A stretch of 64,000 bases of DNA from Platanthera guangdongensis (Eukaryota > Streptophyta > Magnoliopsida > Asparagales > Orchidaceae): the NCBI GenBank assembly GCA_039583875.1, contig CM077167.1, forward strand, positions 149,809,010 to 149,873,009, in the 5' to 3' direction. The notes under the pieces are model-generated. The model was not told the origin of the DNA. It searched no databases and saw nothing but the letters and a program-made list of their open reading frames with translations. This document shows, piece by piece, positions 34,762 through 46,915 of this stretch. The stretch's first letter is position 1, and each line of letters begins with the position of its first letter. The translations under genes and the position numbers were made by a program.

Positions 34762-37700
34762 GTGAAGACCTATCCAACATCTAACCAACAATGGTACTTG
34801 GATAGTGGGTGCTCAAAGCACATGACAGGAAACAAGGACAACCTCACATCCTTTAAAGCCAAGCTTGGACCCAAAGTTATTTTTGGTGATTCAAACTTTG
34901 GAAAAATTAAAGGATATGGTGCAGTCCAGATTGGGTTAGTAACATTCAAGAAGGTAGCTTATGTGGAAGGACTGAAGCATAATTTGATAAGTATCAGTCA
35001 GCTGTGTGATGAAGGCTACCAGGTGACTTTCAGCAAAGCATTATGCAAGATAAAGTCAGAGGACAACACAACTGTGTTGACAGGTAAAAAGAAAGGTAAC
35101 ATCTATTTAGTAGATTTTCTTTCAACAGATGTAGACATTTGCCTATTCAATTCTGTTTGTAGACCTAATATTTTATGGCATAAGAGACTAGGACACTTAA
35201 ACCTTAGAACTATTGCTAAGCTATCCAAGGACAACCTTGTTAGAGGACTACATTCTGGCCCCTACAAGAAGGAAGGACTCTGCAGGGCTTGTCAATTAGG
35301 CAAGCAAACAAAAAATAGTTTTAAGTCACTTAATAAAAGTGATTCACCTAGGATATTATATCTGTTACACATGGATCTTTTTGGACCCATTATAGTACAA
35401 AGCCTAGGAGGGAAATCTTACACTTTGGTAGTTGTAGATGACTTCTCTAGATTCACATGGGTGTTCTTTCTGAGGAAGAAGTCTGATAACTTTAAGTGTT
35501 TGCCAGAGTTTCTCAAATGCATACAGATTGAGTTCAATACTCACATTGCCCTGATCAGAAGTGATCATGGGACAGAGTTTTATTCTCTTCTTATGCAAGA
35601 GTTCTATCAGAGTGAAGGGATCATGCATACTTTCTCAGCTCCTAGAACTCCTCAACAAAATGGGGTACCTGAAAGGAAAAATAGAACCCTTATTGAATCT
35701 GCCACTACATTGTTGTCAGATGCTCACCTTCCTCTATCTTTTTGGGCAGAGGCAGTGAACACCTCCAACTATGTGCTGAATATAAGTTTAATACACAAAC
35801 TAAAGGGCAAGACTCCCTATGAATTACTCAAAGGGAAGAAACCTAAAGTTGATTATTTTAGAATTTTTGGTTGCATTTGTTATATTCACAATAATGACAA
35901 AAGATATTTAGCAAAATTTCAAGCTAAAGCTGATGAAGGAGTGTTTCTGGGATACTCCATGATCAGTAAGGCTTATAGGGTTTATAATAAATCATCTCTT
36001 AAAATTGAAGAATCTGTTCACATATCATTTGATGAATCTAACATGTCTTTCAAGGAGAAGAACACTTCTACCATAGAACCTTTGCAGGTACATTCTCTTG
36101 TTGAAGATTTGAACAAGTTACAGGTTACTGAAAAAGTGGAACGCAGTGAAGATGAAGAAAGCATTCAACATATTGAAGAGAAACAACTTGAAGAGCCAGT
36201 TGTTGTACTACAAGAGGAAACAACAACACAGGTTGGTGAACAATCAACACCCAATGTTGATTTTGTAACATCAAGAGACCATCCAATTTCCCAAATAATT
36301 GGAGACATCTCAGCTGCTGTGCAAACCAGAAATCAGGTCAACCAAAACCTGTTGCACACTTGCTTCCTATCTCAAATTGAACCTCAATCCATTCAAGATG
36401 CAGAGCAAGATCCACACTGGATCATTGCAATGCAAGAAGAGTTGCATCAATGTGAAAGGAACAAAGTTTGAGAACTAGTGCCAAAGCCTAAGAATCACTC
36501 CATTGTTGGAACAAAGTGGGTGTTCAGAAACAAAATGGATGATCAAGGAGTAATTGTAAGGAACAAGGCAAGGCTAGTTACTCAAGGATATTCTCAAGAA
36601 GAAGGAATAGACTATGACCAGACTTTTACACCAGTTGCAAGATTGGAAGCCATCAGAATCTTCTTAGCTTATGCAGCACATAAAGGATTCAAGGTATATC
36701 AGATGGATGTCAAAAGTGCATTTCTCAATGGAGACATCAAAGAAGAAGTCTATATTAGACAACCTCCAGGTTTTTTCTCTCCAACCTATCCTGATTATGT
36801 TTTTAAGTTGAACAAAGCATTATATGGTCTCAAGCAAGCTCCTAGAGCATGGTATGAGACCCTAACATGCTTCCTTCTGGAAAATGGATTTATAAGGGGT
36901 AGAGTAGACCAAACTCTTTTCATTAGAACCCATAAGTCCCATACCCTACTAGTACAGATTTATGTAGATGATATTATTTTTGGTTCTACTGATTCACATT
37001 TGTGCAGAAGGTTTTCCAACCTAATGCATTCTAAATTTGAAATGAGTAGCATGGGTGAGCTATCCTTCTTTCTAGGATTGCAAGTCAAACAACATGCTGA
37101 AGTCATCTTTATTTCTCAAACCAAGTATGCAAATGAATTGGTTAAGAAATTTGGCATGTCTGAAGCATCTTGTATGAAAACACCCATGCCTACTAATACT
37201 GTATTGGATGCTGATGAACATGGGAAACCTGTTGATCAGACAACATATAGAGCAATGATTGGCTCTTTACTGTACCTTACAGCCAGTAGACCAGATATAA
37301 TGTTTGCTACATGCATATGTGCTAGATTCCAGGTAAGCCCTAGAGAGTCACACCTAACATTAGTAAAAAGGATTCTCAAGTATGTTAAAAGTTGTCCAAA
37401 TCTAGGTCTCTGGTATCCAAAAGATTCAGCATTTGAATTAACTGGATTTTCTGATGCTGATTATGCTGGATGCAGAATTGACAGGAAAAACATCAGTGGA
37501 ACTTGTCAGTTCCTTGGTGACAGACTTGTCTCCTGGTTTTGTAAGAAACAAACATCTGTGTCAACTTCAACTGCTGAAGCTGAATATATGGCTGCAGGCA
37601 GTTGTTGTTCACAAATATTGTGGATTCAAAACCAACTCCTAGACTATGGCTACAACTTAGAGAAGTCAAAAATATTTTGTGATAACACCAGTGCTATTTC

Positions 37701-37914
37701 TATAGCTCAAAATCCAGTCCTCCATAGTAGGACAAAACACATAGAGATTAGGCATCACTTTTTAAGGGATAATGTTGAGAAGAATAAAATTGAACTTCAA
37801 TATATCCCAACTGATTTGCAAAGTGGAGATATTCTCACCAAACCATTCGATGAAAAGAAACACACCTTCTTCCTAAATCAGTTAGGAATGTTAGATGGAG
37901 GAAGTCTAAAATAA
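34762..37914 (+). pseudogene. Sire-E Pol, one nonsense codon
   Basis: Protease WYLDSGCSKHMTG. Integrase ILWHKRLGHLNLRT with CRACQLGKQTKNS, HMDLFGPI, VVVDDFSRFTWVFFL, IRSDHGTEF and [58 protein letters not shown] and the catalytic YVDDIIFG. RNase [20 protein letters not shown] and [16 protein letters not shown], ending [14 protein letters not shown] single TGA at 36469-36471 replaces the Trp before ELVPKPK. The same TGA is present in Sire-F. No pol ATG exists upstream of the protease, so pol needs fusion to Gag by splicing or recoding. It is otherwise uninterrupted for about 1050 residues. Confidence 0.95.
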
Positions 37915-38326
37915 TATCCAAGATTTTAAAACTTTAAAAATTGACTAAGACTAGGCAAACATCTTGATTTTTCTTAGTGTCTAGAGTGTATTTCTAGTCT
38001 CTGAACTGCGCTCGACGATTTTCCCCCAGATCGTCGAACGGAGATCGACGATTTCCGAAATCGTCGACCTGAGTTCAGCGCTTCTCAGATAGTCTGAACT
38101 ATCTCTTCCGGTCAGCGATCGTCGAACAGCGCTCGACGATTTTGTTCTCTGAACTATCGTCGAACGGAGCTCGATGCTCTCCAATATCGTCGAACGGAGA
38201 TCGACGATATTGAAGACCTTTCAGATTCCTTTAGAAGCCCCGATCGTGATTTCTCTACAAAAATTCTCTTTCCCTTCAAACATCTCTACACTTGGTCGTT
38301 TTGTTTGTTGATTTTTGCAGGTAACC
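37915..38326 (+). promoter_or_regulatory. Pol-to-third-ORF spacer of Sire-E with dyads and acceptor-like site
   Basis: It holds at least four copies of ATCGTCGA, 7 nt, TCGACGAT or near variants (a perfect one at 38030-38052). It ends with TTGTTTGTTGATTTTTGCAG at 38301-38320, a pyrimidine-rich splice-acceptor-like site, six bases before the next ATG at 38327. This would suit a spliced subgenomic RNA for the third ORF (inferred). Confidence 0.55.
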
Positions 38327-41300
38327 ATGGCCGTCTCTGTTGCTGTTCTAGCCGCAATGAAATTCGATGCTGGATTCGATATAGACATGGAGTCCTTCAG
38401 CACCACTGATCAAGTTTTTCAAGATATTCTGGAACTTTTCAAGGAGCAGAAACTTGCTACCATCATGACCACCAGAATCAAACTGGTTGTTGATGAGATT
38501 AAGGAGTGGGTCTACACTGCCCACAACCAGGACCAAAACACAATAGTTGGTTCAATTTCTGGAACCCAGGTACCCTTGACTCCAGCCATTCTGACAGAAG
38601 TTTTTGAGTTAAGTTCTGGAAGAGATTCTGCTGATTTGTTTGGAGAGGAATTTGCTGATTTGCTTGCAAGAATGGGTCACTCTGATGCCAACCCTAGCAA
38701 GCTGCTGAAGAAGAGCCTAGCTGTGGAATACAAGTTCTTAGCTGATGTAGTAGGAAAGGTTTTGCTGGCCAAGCATTCAGCACATGACACTATCTCTAGG
38801 TATCAGCTGTGTTTGATGGGAGCCATTGTGGACAAGAAACATTTGAACTGGGGAGAGGTCTTCTTTGACCTGATTAAAAAGAAAATCAATAAGAACTTTG
38901 TGAATTTTGGGAGGATTCTAGGGCTGTTTCTCCACAACAGATGCCCTGCTCTGCTTGTATCTTCTGGGATACATATCAATGCATCTAAGAGACTGTCCTG
39001 TGCCCTATTTGGCAAATGGGACAGGAAGAAACCAAGCCCAGCAGGCCTCTGCAAGCACAACTTCAGGCACCAGGACTGTAATAGTCACTTCCCCTCAAGT
39101 CTCTGCCCCTGCAGATGACTTGTCTGCTGCTGCTTCTCCTCCTCCTCCTATTCCATCTCCTCCAGTTCCATCCACCATTCAAACTCCATCCACAATCATC
39201 ATTTCCAACCCTTCTCCAACATCTATTCCATCTCCAATCCCCACTCTTCCTATAACAGAAGAACTATTCCATCCATTACACCACTACCCTCACCCAGACA
39301 TGGACACATCATCCACCATTCCATCTTTCAGTCTTCTTGATGATTCCTTCATGGATGATTCACCTTCATCTCCTCCTGAGCTACCCTCCTCATCTACCTC
39401 ATACCAACAACTTCTGCAAGACATTATTTATCAACCCACCTTCACACCCTCTATCTCCATACCACTGTCTTCCATCTCCACAATCCCCTCACCTCAACCA
39501 TCACTTCCCCCATACACCAGCTCTCCACCACCATCACCAGTAGCTCCATCCTCTTCCTCTACTCAATTGCCTGCTGAGGAAGTAGATATTCCAGCCCTAG
39601 CTGACAAGTTATATGAACTGCTAGCCCCCAGGCTATCACTTCTATTAGAGACCTCCTTGGCTCCATTACTTCAGTCAGTGGCAGCCCTTTCTGCCAGGCT
39701 ATTCTCTCTATTTACTCAGGAAATCCCTTCATCAGTCTGCCTTGATCCAGCATTCTCTGAATCTAGGCAGGGGGAGATGCCTAATGAAGTGGTGAGATTG
39801 CCTGCTGTTGTTATTTCTTCAGCCCCTGCTGCTGCTGCTATTACCCCAACTCAAGCTCAAGTTCCACCTCAAGTTACTGTCTTTTCAGTAGACCTCAGGT
39901 CCCTGCTCTCAGATTTTGATTCAACTTATTTCAGTTGTCTTCCAGAGAGAGTTGCTGTCCAACCATCAGAGGATCTTTCCAAGGCCATTGTACCCTTCTC
40001 ATGTTGTGACACCAGTATTATTCATTCTTTTGTCAATTTAGTTTATGCTGCAAATAGTGTTGCAGTTTCTGTTGCTGCTGCTATTAGTGATCATGCTGAT
40101 GCTGTTCCAGTTTGTGAGGATATGCAGACAGAGGCATATGATTTTGAGCATACTATTATTCCTGCTGATATTACTGCTGTTATTGCTGATGATATTGATG
40201 CTACTGAACCTATTATATCTGAAACTGCTGTTGCTGATATTTTTGTATCTGAAAATGTTTTATCTGAATCTGTTGCTGCTCCAGCTGCTACTGTTATTAC
40301 TGCTGCTATATCTTCTAAGAGTGCTGCTCCAGAAATTTTTGTGTCTGTTGTTATTACTGCTACAACTTCTGTATCTGTTGTTACTAGTGCTGTATCTGCT
40401 GTTGTCACCACTGCTGCTTCATCTGCTCCAACCCAACTTCAGAAAGAATATTTGAAAAAGATTGATGCTCTATATGATGAGCAAAGTTCTGAGAGTGATG
40501 AATTTAAGACTGATTCTGATGATTCTTCTGCCACTATAGCCAGGAAGAGGAAGGCAAGAAGTAAAGCTATGAAAAGAGTGCCTCCAGCCAAAGTAAAGGA
40601 ACACTAATGACATACCATATTACATTCTTCATGACTGCCCCATAACTGAGCATTGGATGCAGTATTCCAAGAACCAACTTAAAGCCATGAAGAAGAAGAG
40701 GAAGTCTAAGAAAGGATCTTCTCAGTTTCATCATCCTCATCCTCCTCCACTACCTCCTCCTGATGTAGGTGCAGGTGGAAGCTCAGCTGCTCAACCTTCT
40801 GCTAAAAGCCAAACCCCCTATCAGCCTCATGCAAGATCTTATCATAGGGGAAGCCAGTCCAGAGGTTCTCAATCTAGAAGAGGAAACTATAGAGGAAACC
40901 AAAGGGAATTCCAAGTCTACTCCAAGGGCTATTCTAGACAACATCCATACTCTAGGTAAGGACAAGCTTCATCAGATACAACATCAGGTCCTTTTCCCTA
41001 TAAGTTAAAAGAAGTAGTTTCATCCAGAGCTCCTCCAGATAATCCATCTAACAGATATGAGCCACCAGTGCCCTTTGAAGATCCTGAAAATAACCCTACT
41101 GCATGGACTGCCAGGATGAAAGAGCTAGCTGCCCTGGATCAAATTAAGAAAGCTAAAGAGCAAGGCAGAGATTCCTCCAACATTACTGCATTGTCTGAAC
41201 AAAGAAAGAAAGAACTGGAAAGATATGGCTCAAGCAAATTCTTTGATTCTGATAGATATATGGAGCTGCATCCTGAAGCTATGGTTCCCAGGCCTAAACA

Positions 41301-41400
41301 GCAAACTTCTTTAGGTGCAGCAGATGACATAAGGTCAAAGAAAGAAGCTCTCAATCCTAATAGAGAAATCAAACTTATAAAGAGCAAGGAGAAGGAATAA
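38327..41400 (+). pseudogene. Sire-E third ORF (Sirevirus envelope-like position), broken
   Basis: ATG at 38327. The N-terminal 230 residues form a folded-looking domain (AVLAAMKFDAGFDIDMES, IMTTRIKLVVDEIKEWVY, NTIVGSISGTQVPLTP) of the kind found after pol in Sireviruses. It is similar to the start of the same ORF in Sire-F. A frameshift near 39020 moves the frame into a Pro/Ser/Thr-rich stretch, then a long Ala/Val/Ile/Thr region largely coded by GCT, GTT and ATT triplets (about 40050-40430), then an acidic and basic tail. A second shift near 40600 leads to a Lys/Arg/Pro-rich stretch (KKKRKSKKG), a TAA at 40957, and an open end to 41400. I see no clear signal peptide or membrane helix. Whether it is an envelope is unproven. 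Confidence 0.75.
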
Positions 41401-41553
41401 TTATGTAAGGTGACAATTATTCTGATTTCTGATTTCTATCTGGGATAATACATCTGTGATTCTGCTTGTTGATTGTTTATTGTTGCTTTGTATGTTGTTC
41501 TTTAATTTCTGCAATTTCTGTAAATAGTAATCCTAACCCAAATAGGGGGAGAT
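41401..41553 (+). promoter_or_regulatory. Sire-E 3' spacer and polypurine tract
   Basis: A short AT-rich non-coding stretch ends AATAGGGGGAGAT directly against the TG of the 3' LTR. Confidence 0.8.
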
Positions 41554-43107
41554 TGTTGGAACACCCTATTACTAATTTGGGTCAGGATCACTATGTCTTT
41601 AGGAAACCTATTTTTGACCTCCTGTATAGATCTAAAGGTCAATTAGAATTGAGTCTAAGGGTTAGTAGTTAGGTTTGGAAGCTGCCCTCAAGACCAAGGT
41701 TTTTCAGTTTGGAGACTAAGTCATATCGTCGAGCTCAGTACGACGAATCGTCGAACTCTAATCGACGATCGTCTAGCTCAACTTCGACAGATCGTCAAAC
41801 TCCATTCGACGATCGCTGAGCTCAACTTCAACAAATCGTCGAACTCCATTCGACGATCTGCGAGCTCAGTTCGACGATCTTGACTCAGTATTGATTCTCT
41901 ATCTCTGAGCTCAATTCGACGATAGTTGAGCTTAGATCGACGATCTCTGTTGCTGTCTAAGTCTAAATCGCTGAGCTCAGTTCGACGATAGTGGAGCTCA
42001 GTTCGACGATTTTCTGAAGAGTTGAATGATTTTCAAGATTAAAATTCAGGACAGTTAAGGAGTTCTTCTCAGCAATTAATTCAGAAGATTTTCTAGCCGT
42101 TTTCATTTACTCTGGACCAAGTTTCAAGGGACTATCAAGGAATGTTTCTTTGGACTTTCCCCCAAAAGACATTTGCAATTAAGGATGCAATTAATGACAG
42201 GCTAACGACTATTCTTGATAGAGGATCATTTTCTATTCCCAACCAGAGAATAAAATACAAGTCTTTTTTTTGGAATCTCTCCAACACACACAGCACAGAT
42301 AAGCAGAACAAGAAGAACAAGAAGAAAACATTCTCTGGAACAACATCTTTCTTAACAACAACTAGAACACCCACACCAAAGGAGATCAACAAATCTGAAA
42401 TCTTCAGATCCCCTTTGATTCAAGTGTTCAAGACCAACATCATTCAAAGACTCCAGACACCTAACATTTCAGCTGTTGCTGAAATCATCAATTGTTGGTG
42501 ATCAAATTTCTGAAGGCCTATCACCCTACAACAAAGCTTCATTTCCTGAACATCTCAAGAACTCAGGGGGAGCTTTGACAACATCAAATCCACTTAGTCT
42601 TCTCAGCTGCTTTGAGAAAGAGAAGACTTCCATAACTCTCTCATCCCCATCTCTGTAAAGGGTTTTTCAAACTCCCTTCAAAAGTTTGTGCTTGGTTTTT
42701 GAGCACCTTATCAAAAGCTCATTGGTGGCAAGACACCTGATCAAAAAATCTGATTTAGTTTTTGAGCACCTTATCAAAAGCTCATTGGTGCCCAGGACAC
42801 CTGATGAACTCATCCTGCAGTGGATTCCTACCTAGGGTGGTAGAAGAGTGAATGTACCCAAGTTTAGGGGAACCACTATAGCTCCTTGTGTCTTCTGGCT
42901 TGCTTGTCTTTATTTTTGTTTCTGGCTGTGATTGATCTGTGATTAGTTAGGATCTGTGATTAGCTTCTTTTGTATATTATAACAATTGTTTAGATTTTTA
43001 ATTGCTTCCCTGTTCACTCAGATTACAACAACTATTGTAAAAAGGTTTTAAGCACCATACTCTATTCACCCCCACTCTAGAGTATTTCAGATCTAGCTGC
43101 ACTTTCA
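41554..43107 (+). repeat. 3' LTR of Sire-E
   Basis: 1554 bp, a few percent different from the 5' copy by eye. The dyad block (41727-42012) is better preserved here in places where the 5' LTR has lost CG bases. The 64-bp duplication is also present. Confidence 0.95.
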
Positions 43108-43645
43108 CTTATATTCTTGCATACAAAGTGCTGACCTGCAAGGTGATGGAGTGCCCCGGGGTCCGCTAGGGATGGCCGGGAGGAGATGTGTTGGTTATAC
43201 AATTGAGGTCAGCCTTTGCTGGCCCACGTTACCACCAATTTTTACAGGGTAAGGATTGCAAGCGGGAGCAAGCTCGCCAGCCAAAAAGGCCTAAGCCACA
43301 TAATTGACTTCTATGCTTAGTAGATTATGTCTTTTTGAATGTTTTGCTCCATGATCTATATTTCCGGCTTGCATGTCGAGGTAGTCTATGAGTGCTTATG
43401 CACGTTGATGATTGATATTGTTGTCATTCAGTTTTTGGACTTACGATGTGTAAGGCCTTAAGGACATTTTGATACTCTTGGATTAGTTGATAACTTCCTG
43501 TTTAGTTGTATGTTTTCATTGTTGTAATCTAAGTTTTGAGTTTGGGTAGTTTATATCATCTTATAATGATTAAGCTGTGACGTCTATATGTTGCGGGGTT
43601 CCGGCCGGACCCATATTATACGGTCATTAAAGGGGAGGTGTTACA
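43108..43645 (+). repeat. LTR-D, piece 3
   Basis: It resumes after the CTTAT duplication. TACAAAGTGCTGACCTGCA and CCCCGGGGTCCGCTAGGG match LTR-C from about 22280, and the piece ends GAGGTGTTACA at 43645. Whether D was a solo LTR or the 3' LTR of a full element cannot be seen, because its left end is lost. Confidence 0.85.
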
Positions 43646-43717
43646 CTGCAACACCAGGGAGACTATCTGACCACTACGGCTAGATATTAAACTGCCCGGT
43701 CTCTTCAAGCTTCAACA
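43646..43717 (+). repeat. Possible copia LTR scrap
   Basis: CTGCCCGGTCTCTTCAAGCTTCAACA resembles the right edge of the Copia-J LTR (GCCCGGTCTAATACTTCAACA). Only about 70 bp remain, and the match is weak outside the last 30 bases. Confidence 0.35.
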
Positions 43718-43719
43718 CT

Positions 43720-43914
43720 GTGGTTCAAATTCCGGTCGATAGTGGATTGATGATGAAGGTCAATCCCAATTGTATCGAGGACACAGAAGTGAAACGATTA
43801 CGAACCAAAGAAATCTGAATGATCAAAGTCCGATGAGACAATTGTGGTTGTAAGGAGCTGTCATGGGAGCGTGAGCAAACCATGCACGAAGAGTTCCCTG
43901 AATTGTTCCATTAA
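43720..43914 (+). pseudogene. Gypsy-H Pol C-terminal tail
   Basis: In frame VQIPVDSGL, IEDTEVKRLRTKEI, DNCGCKELSWEREQTM and EEFPELFH, the last 65 residues of a Gypsy-A-like integrase with chromodomain-like end. Two TGA codons interrupt it, at the Arg after KEI and at the Trp of the VRW motif. Only the tail remains. Confidence 0.88.
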
Positions 43915-43997
43915 GGTACATTTGATATGTTTTGTAGTTTTGTACTTCTATAGTTACTGTGGATTTTGGGACAAAATCTTTTAAAAGAGGGGAGAAT

Positions 43998-46009
43998 TGT
44001 AATGCCCCAAATTTCCAGAAAATGATAGAGAATTGGTCACTAGAGGTTAACGCACGGCGTAGACCTATCACTGGCGATTACCGCGCGGCGGTAGACCTAT
44101 CACTGGCGGAAGCTAGCTGAAATTGATGGACCAAGGCCTCTAGTTGGTACCGCCCGACGGTAGTAAGCTACCGCATTGCGGTAGTGAGAGCTTCAGAGTG
44201 GCGCAGTTTAGGTCAAGCAGCCACCGCCTATGATATTGCACAGTGGTATGAAGATATCGTACGACGGTAGCTCTCAAATAAAGGCTTGAAATGAGATTAA
44301 GTTCTCATTTTCTATCATTTTATCTCTCTTTTAGTTCTTGAGGTAAGAGAAGGAAGATGTCATGAAGCAAAGGGCAAAGGTGATCCAAGGTGTGTTTGTG
44401 ATCGGAATCGCGAGTCGAAGCCAGATCCGTGGAGAGGAAGTTGTTTTAATCAGTTACATCTAGATCAAGAGCAAGAGCAAGGCTCTTAAGCGATCAACAA
44501 GGGTAATGACTTTCTCCTTGGACAAGTGAAGTTTTCAATTTACATAATTGTGTGGAACCCTCACCAAAGGGTGAAGAAAAGAGTGATTTCTAGTGGGTAG
44601 ATCGTTATGATCCCCGACAGAACATGCATTTTGAATTTGGAATCGAAGTACATAATAGATATGATGTGTGAAGCCCATCTTGATAGGTTGGTCTGGATTG
44701 GTGATGAATTATTTTGCGTTTCAGAGAAGACTCTGTTGATAAATGTGTGTAATCCGGGGTCATGGGGTGTGCATGATGCTGTAGTGAAGAACTGGAATTG
44801 GTTTCTAGGAAAAACACCAAAAACTCGGGATTCTGTCCCCTACCGCATGGCAGTAGTACAACCGCCAACGATAGCTCCCAGTGAGCAATGTTTGAAGCTA
44901 AGAGACAGAAGAGCCCACCTATTATGGCCATGAGAGCCATTGTTGTGTTGATTGTAAGCTCAGGTCCTGAGGACAATGTGGGCGGCAATTGAAGCTGAGA
45001 GCCAGAAGAGACCAGCTATTGTGTCCATGAAAGATATTGAATGAGGCTTGCGAGATCAGGTCCTGGGGATAATGTGGGCGGCAATTGAAGCTGTTGAGAA
45101 TGAAGTGCCCAGCTAAAAGGCCATAGCGCCGATCGGGAAAGGGGAGGTTGACCCGCGCCCTGTCATGGGGCTTGATTACTTTGGCTTTCGTCAATGACAT
45201 GGTGATTTAAGTAATGAAAAAAGTTGAACTGTACCCGCATTATGTCATTCCTGGATAGATTGCCTAAGGTAACTTGCTTTCGTCGTTGACATAATGAGAG
45301 TCTTAGCCATGAGCAAGAAATACTAAAATGCTCAAATTCGGAACATCATGTCTGGGACTGTGGATGCTGGCGATATCAAGGGAAATTCGGTACACCGTTA
45401 ATGTGCCCTAAGTGAACGGGGCGTGTGGCTTTGAGTACCAACGTCTGCGACGAATGGTGTTTACATGCACATTTGATTGCTAGAAAAGATATATATGTTG
45501 TTGTTTGCAGGGAAGGAGAACCGCCGCCCCGAGAGAGTGGTGTGGTCGTTATAAATTGGTCAGCTAATGCTGACTGTTGCTTTGTTTTCCACGTTTTGGT
45601 GGGTCGTGCTTATGCAGGTGCTGGAGTGCCAAGTGGAAAGTAGCGGGTTGAAGTCCCTTATGCTGCAATCGGCTGCCCCTCAAAGGTCCAAAGACGAACA
45701 TTTAATATTTTCATGTGTGGTCGGTCTGTGTGCCGATGTATGGAAGACACATTTTGTAACGAAAACAGTTGTAAGGCCTTAAGGTCAGAACATGTTGTGT
45801 ATTTTATATGTCATTCCTATGTTTATAGTGAACATTCCTGGTATGAGGGTTCTACAACAAAATAACTACTTCCGCTAGAATGCACTTTGAGTTAGGATGA
45901 TGAAAATTTATGGTTTCAATGAGTAACTCCGCTGACTGTCCGTGGAATATGAAGTGGGGCCCCGGTCGGACCTTTTGTTATATTCTATGTGACGGATGGA
46001 GGTGTTACA
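43998..46009 (+). repeat. 3' LTR of Gypsy-H
   Basis: 2012 bp. It shares with Gypsy-A the order GATGTGTGAAGCCCATCTTGA, GGTTGGTCTGGATTGG, GTAAGGCCTTAAGG, CCGCTAGAATGCA and GGGGCCCCGGTCGGACC. Its inner block uses a different palindrome, TACCGC..GCGGTA (about 44050-44280), in the place where A, B and C use GACACGGGCGTGTC. Confidence 0.88.
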
Positions 46010-46915
46010 CCTCCACTCACCACTCTTCTCAAAGATGACAAATGACACCGCTGCGTTTACTCGTAGAAGAATCCTTCAAAGGAGAAAAACACCGGGAAGG
46101 GGACAACGAATGTCGGGTTGCACTTGCTCGAAGTTGGGAGCAATAAGCCCCCGAAGATCAATTTCCAAACCATCCCAGATGACCTCCCGCAAACCCCTGA
46201 TAAGTAATCTTTTGCACACTCTTTTCTAATCCCTTCTCTTACTTGTAACTCTCACAGCTCACGCATTTGGGACCACGGGTAAAGGCACTTCATCGTCCAA
46301 GTCCCCTGCCCGCCCGATTCTTCTAGATCTCTTCTCGGGATCATTTCCCCCGGCAGAAGAGGTTCTCAACCTCCCGCCACAAGCCAATAATCCGACCGCC
46401 AAACAGACACTTCATCGCCAAGGGCTTGGGAAGGCGCACATCACCTTCGACGCACCCTTAGAGGGGTGGCCCAGTACCTCTCGCCGGCACCCGGGCAGGA
46501 GTGATGATACCATGCCAGGTAAATAACTGCATTTGCCTTGCTCTCACTAAAATGAGAGCATGCACGGCTAAACATATCCACTACAGACTACCATGAGATC
46601 TCATTGACTGATGTTGACATCGATGAGGAGGCGTTCTCACTGTCTCCCTCTCCTGACTCAATTACTGCTTTATTGGGCGACCCAAAGGACGTTGTGGTAT
46701 TGAAGAGGCGAATGACCGAGTTGTTTCCGAAACACACCCTTATGTTAAGCGAGATCTACAATCGGGTTCAGAAGAACCAAGAATCAGTTGAGAAATGACT
46801 TCTCTACATAGAAAACAACTATACACGGCTGATGGCTGAGTTGGGGGAGAAGCTGGCAGCAACACGGACTTCCCTGGGATCCATATTGTGTGAGCGAAAG
46901 ATCCACAACGCTTAG
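46010..46915 (+). pseudogene. Multi-exon transposon-type protein, 3' part (copy 1)
   Basis: Coding-like exons separated by GT...AG introns. An exon at about 46260-46518 reads GTTGKGTSSSKSPARP and AEEVLNLPPQANNPTAKQ. A 68-nt intron (46519-46586) has donor AG/GTAAAT and acceptor CTACAG. The next exon reads ISLTDVDIDEEAFSLSPSP, VVLKRRMTELFPKHTLMLS, then a helical stretch to TAG at 46913. TGA at 46796 interrupts it. An earlier acceptor CTCTCACAG lies at about 46258. I do not recognise the protein. Its position and exon style link it to the next pseudogene. Confidence 0.5.

Larger units (their letters stand above)
31048..43107 (+). mobile_element. Sire-E, full-length Sirevirus-like copia element
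   Basis: LTRs at 31048-32598 and 41554-43107 start TGTTGGAACACCC and end CACTTTCA. CTTAT lies on both sides (31043-31047, 43108-43112). The primer site TGGTATAAGAGC starts at 32601, and the polypurine tract AATAGGGGGAGAT is at 41541-41553. The order is gag, pol, then a long third open region between pol and the 3' LTR, as in Sireviruses with the so-called envelope-like ORF. Total length is about 12.1 kb. All three reading frames are damaged. It inserted into LTR-D in the same orientation. Confidence 0.96.
43720..46009 (+). mobile_element. Gypsy-H, 3' end of a gypsy element
   Basis: A pol tail (43720-43914), spacer, purine tract AAAAGAGGGGAGAAT and an LTR that starts TGTAATGCCCC at 43998 and ends GAGGTGTTACA at 46009. 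It is related to Gypsy-A and Gypsy-B in pol tail and LTR layout but is a separate family. The left part is missing, cut by the copia scrap and LTR-D. Confidence 0.85.

Noticed and set aside
40045..40455. Leu-rich, membrane-like frame and a 106-codon antisense frame
   Set aside because: Both are frame shadows of the GCT/GTT/ATT repeat in the third Sirevirus ORF.
38327..41400. Calling the third Sirevirus ORF an envelope glycoprotein
   Set aside because: Only its position supports it. I see no signal peptide, clear membrane anchor or glycoprotein pattern.
24834..43645. Treating the three LTR-D pieces as three separate insertions
   Set aside because: They follow the order of LTR-C without overlap and are separated exactly at the AGTCC and CTTAT target duplications, so they are one LTR split by two insertions.
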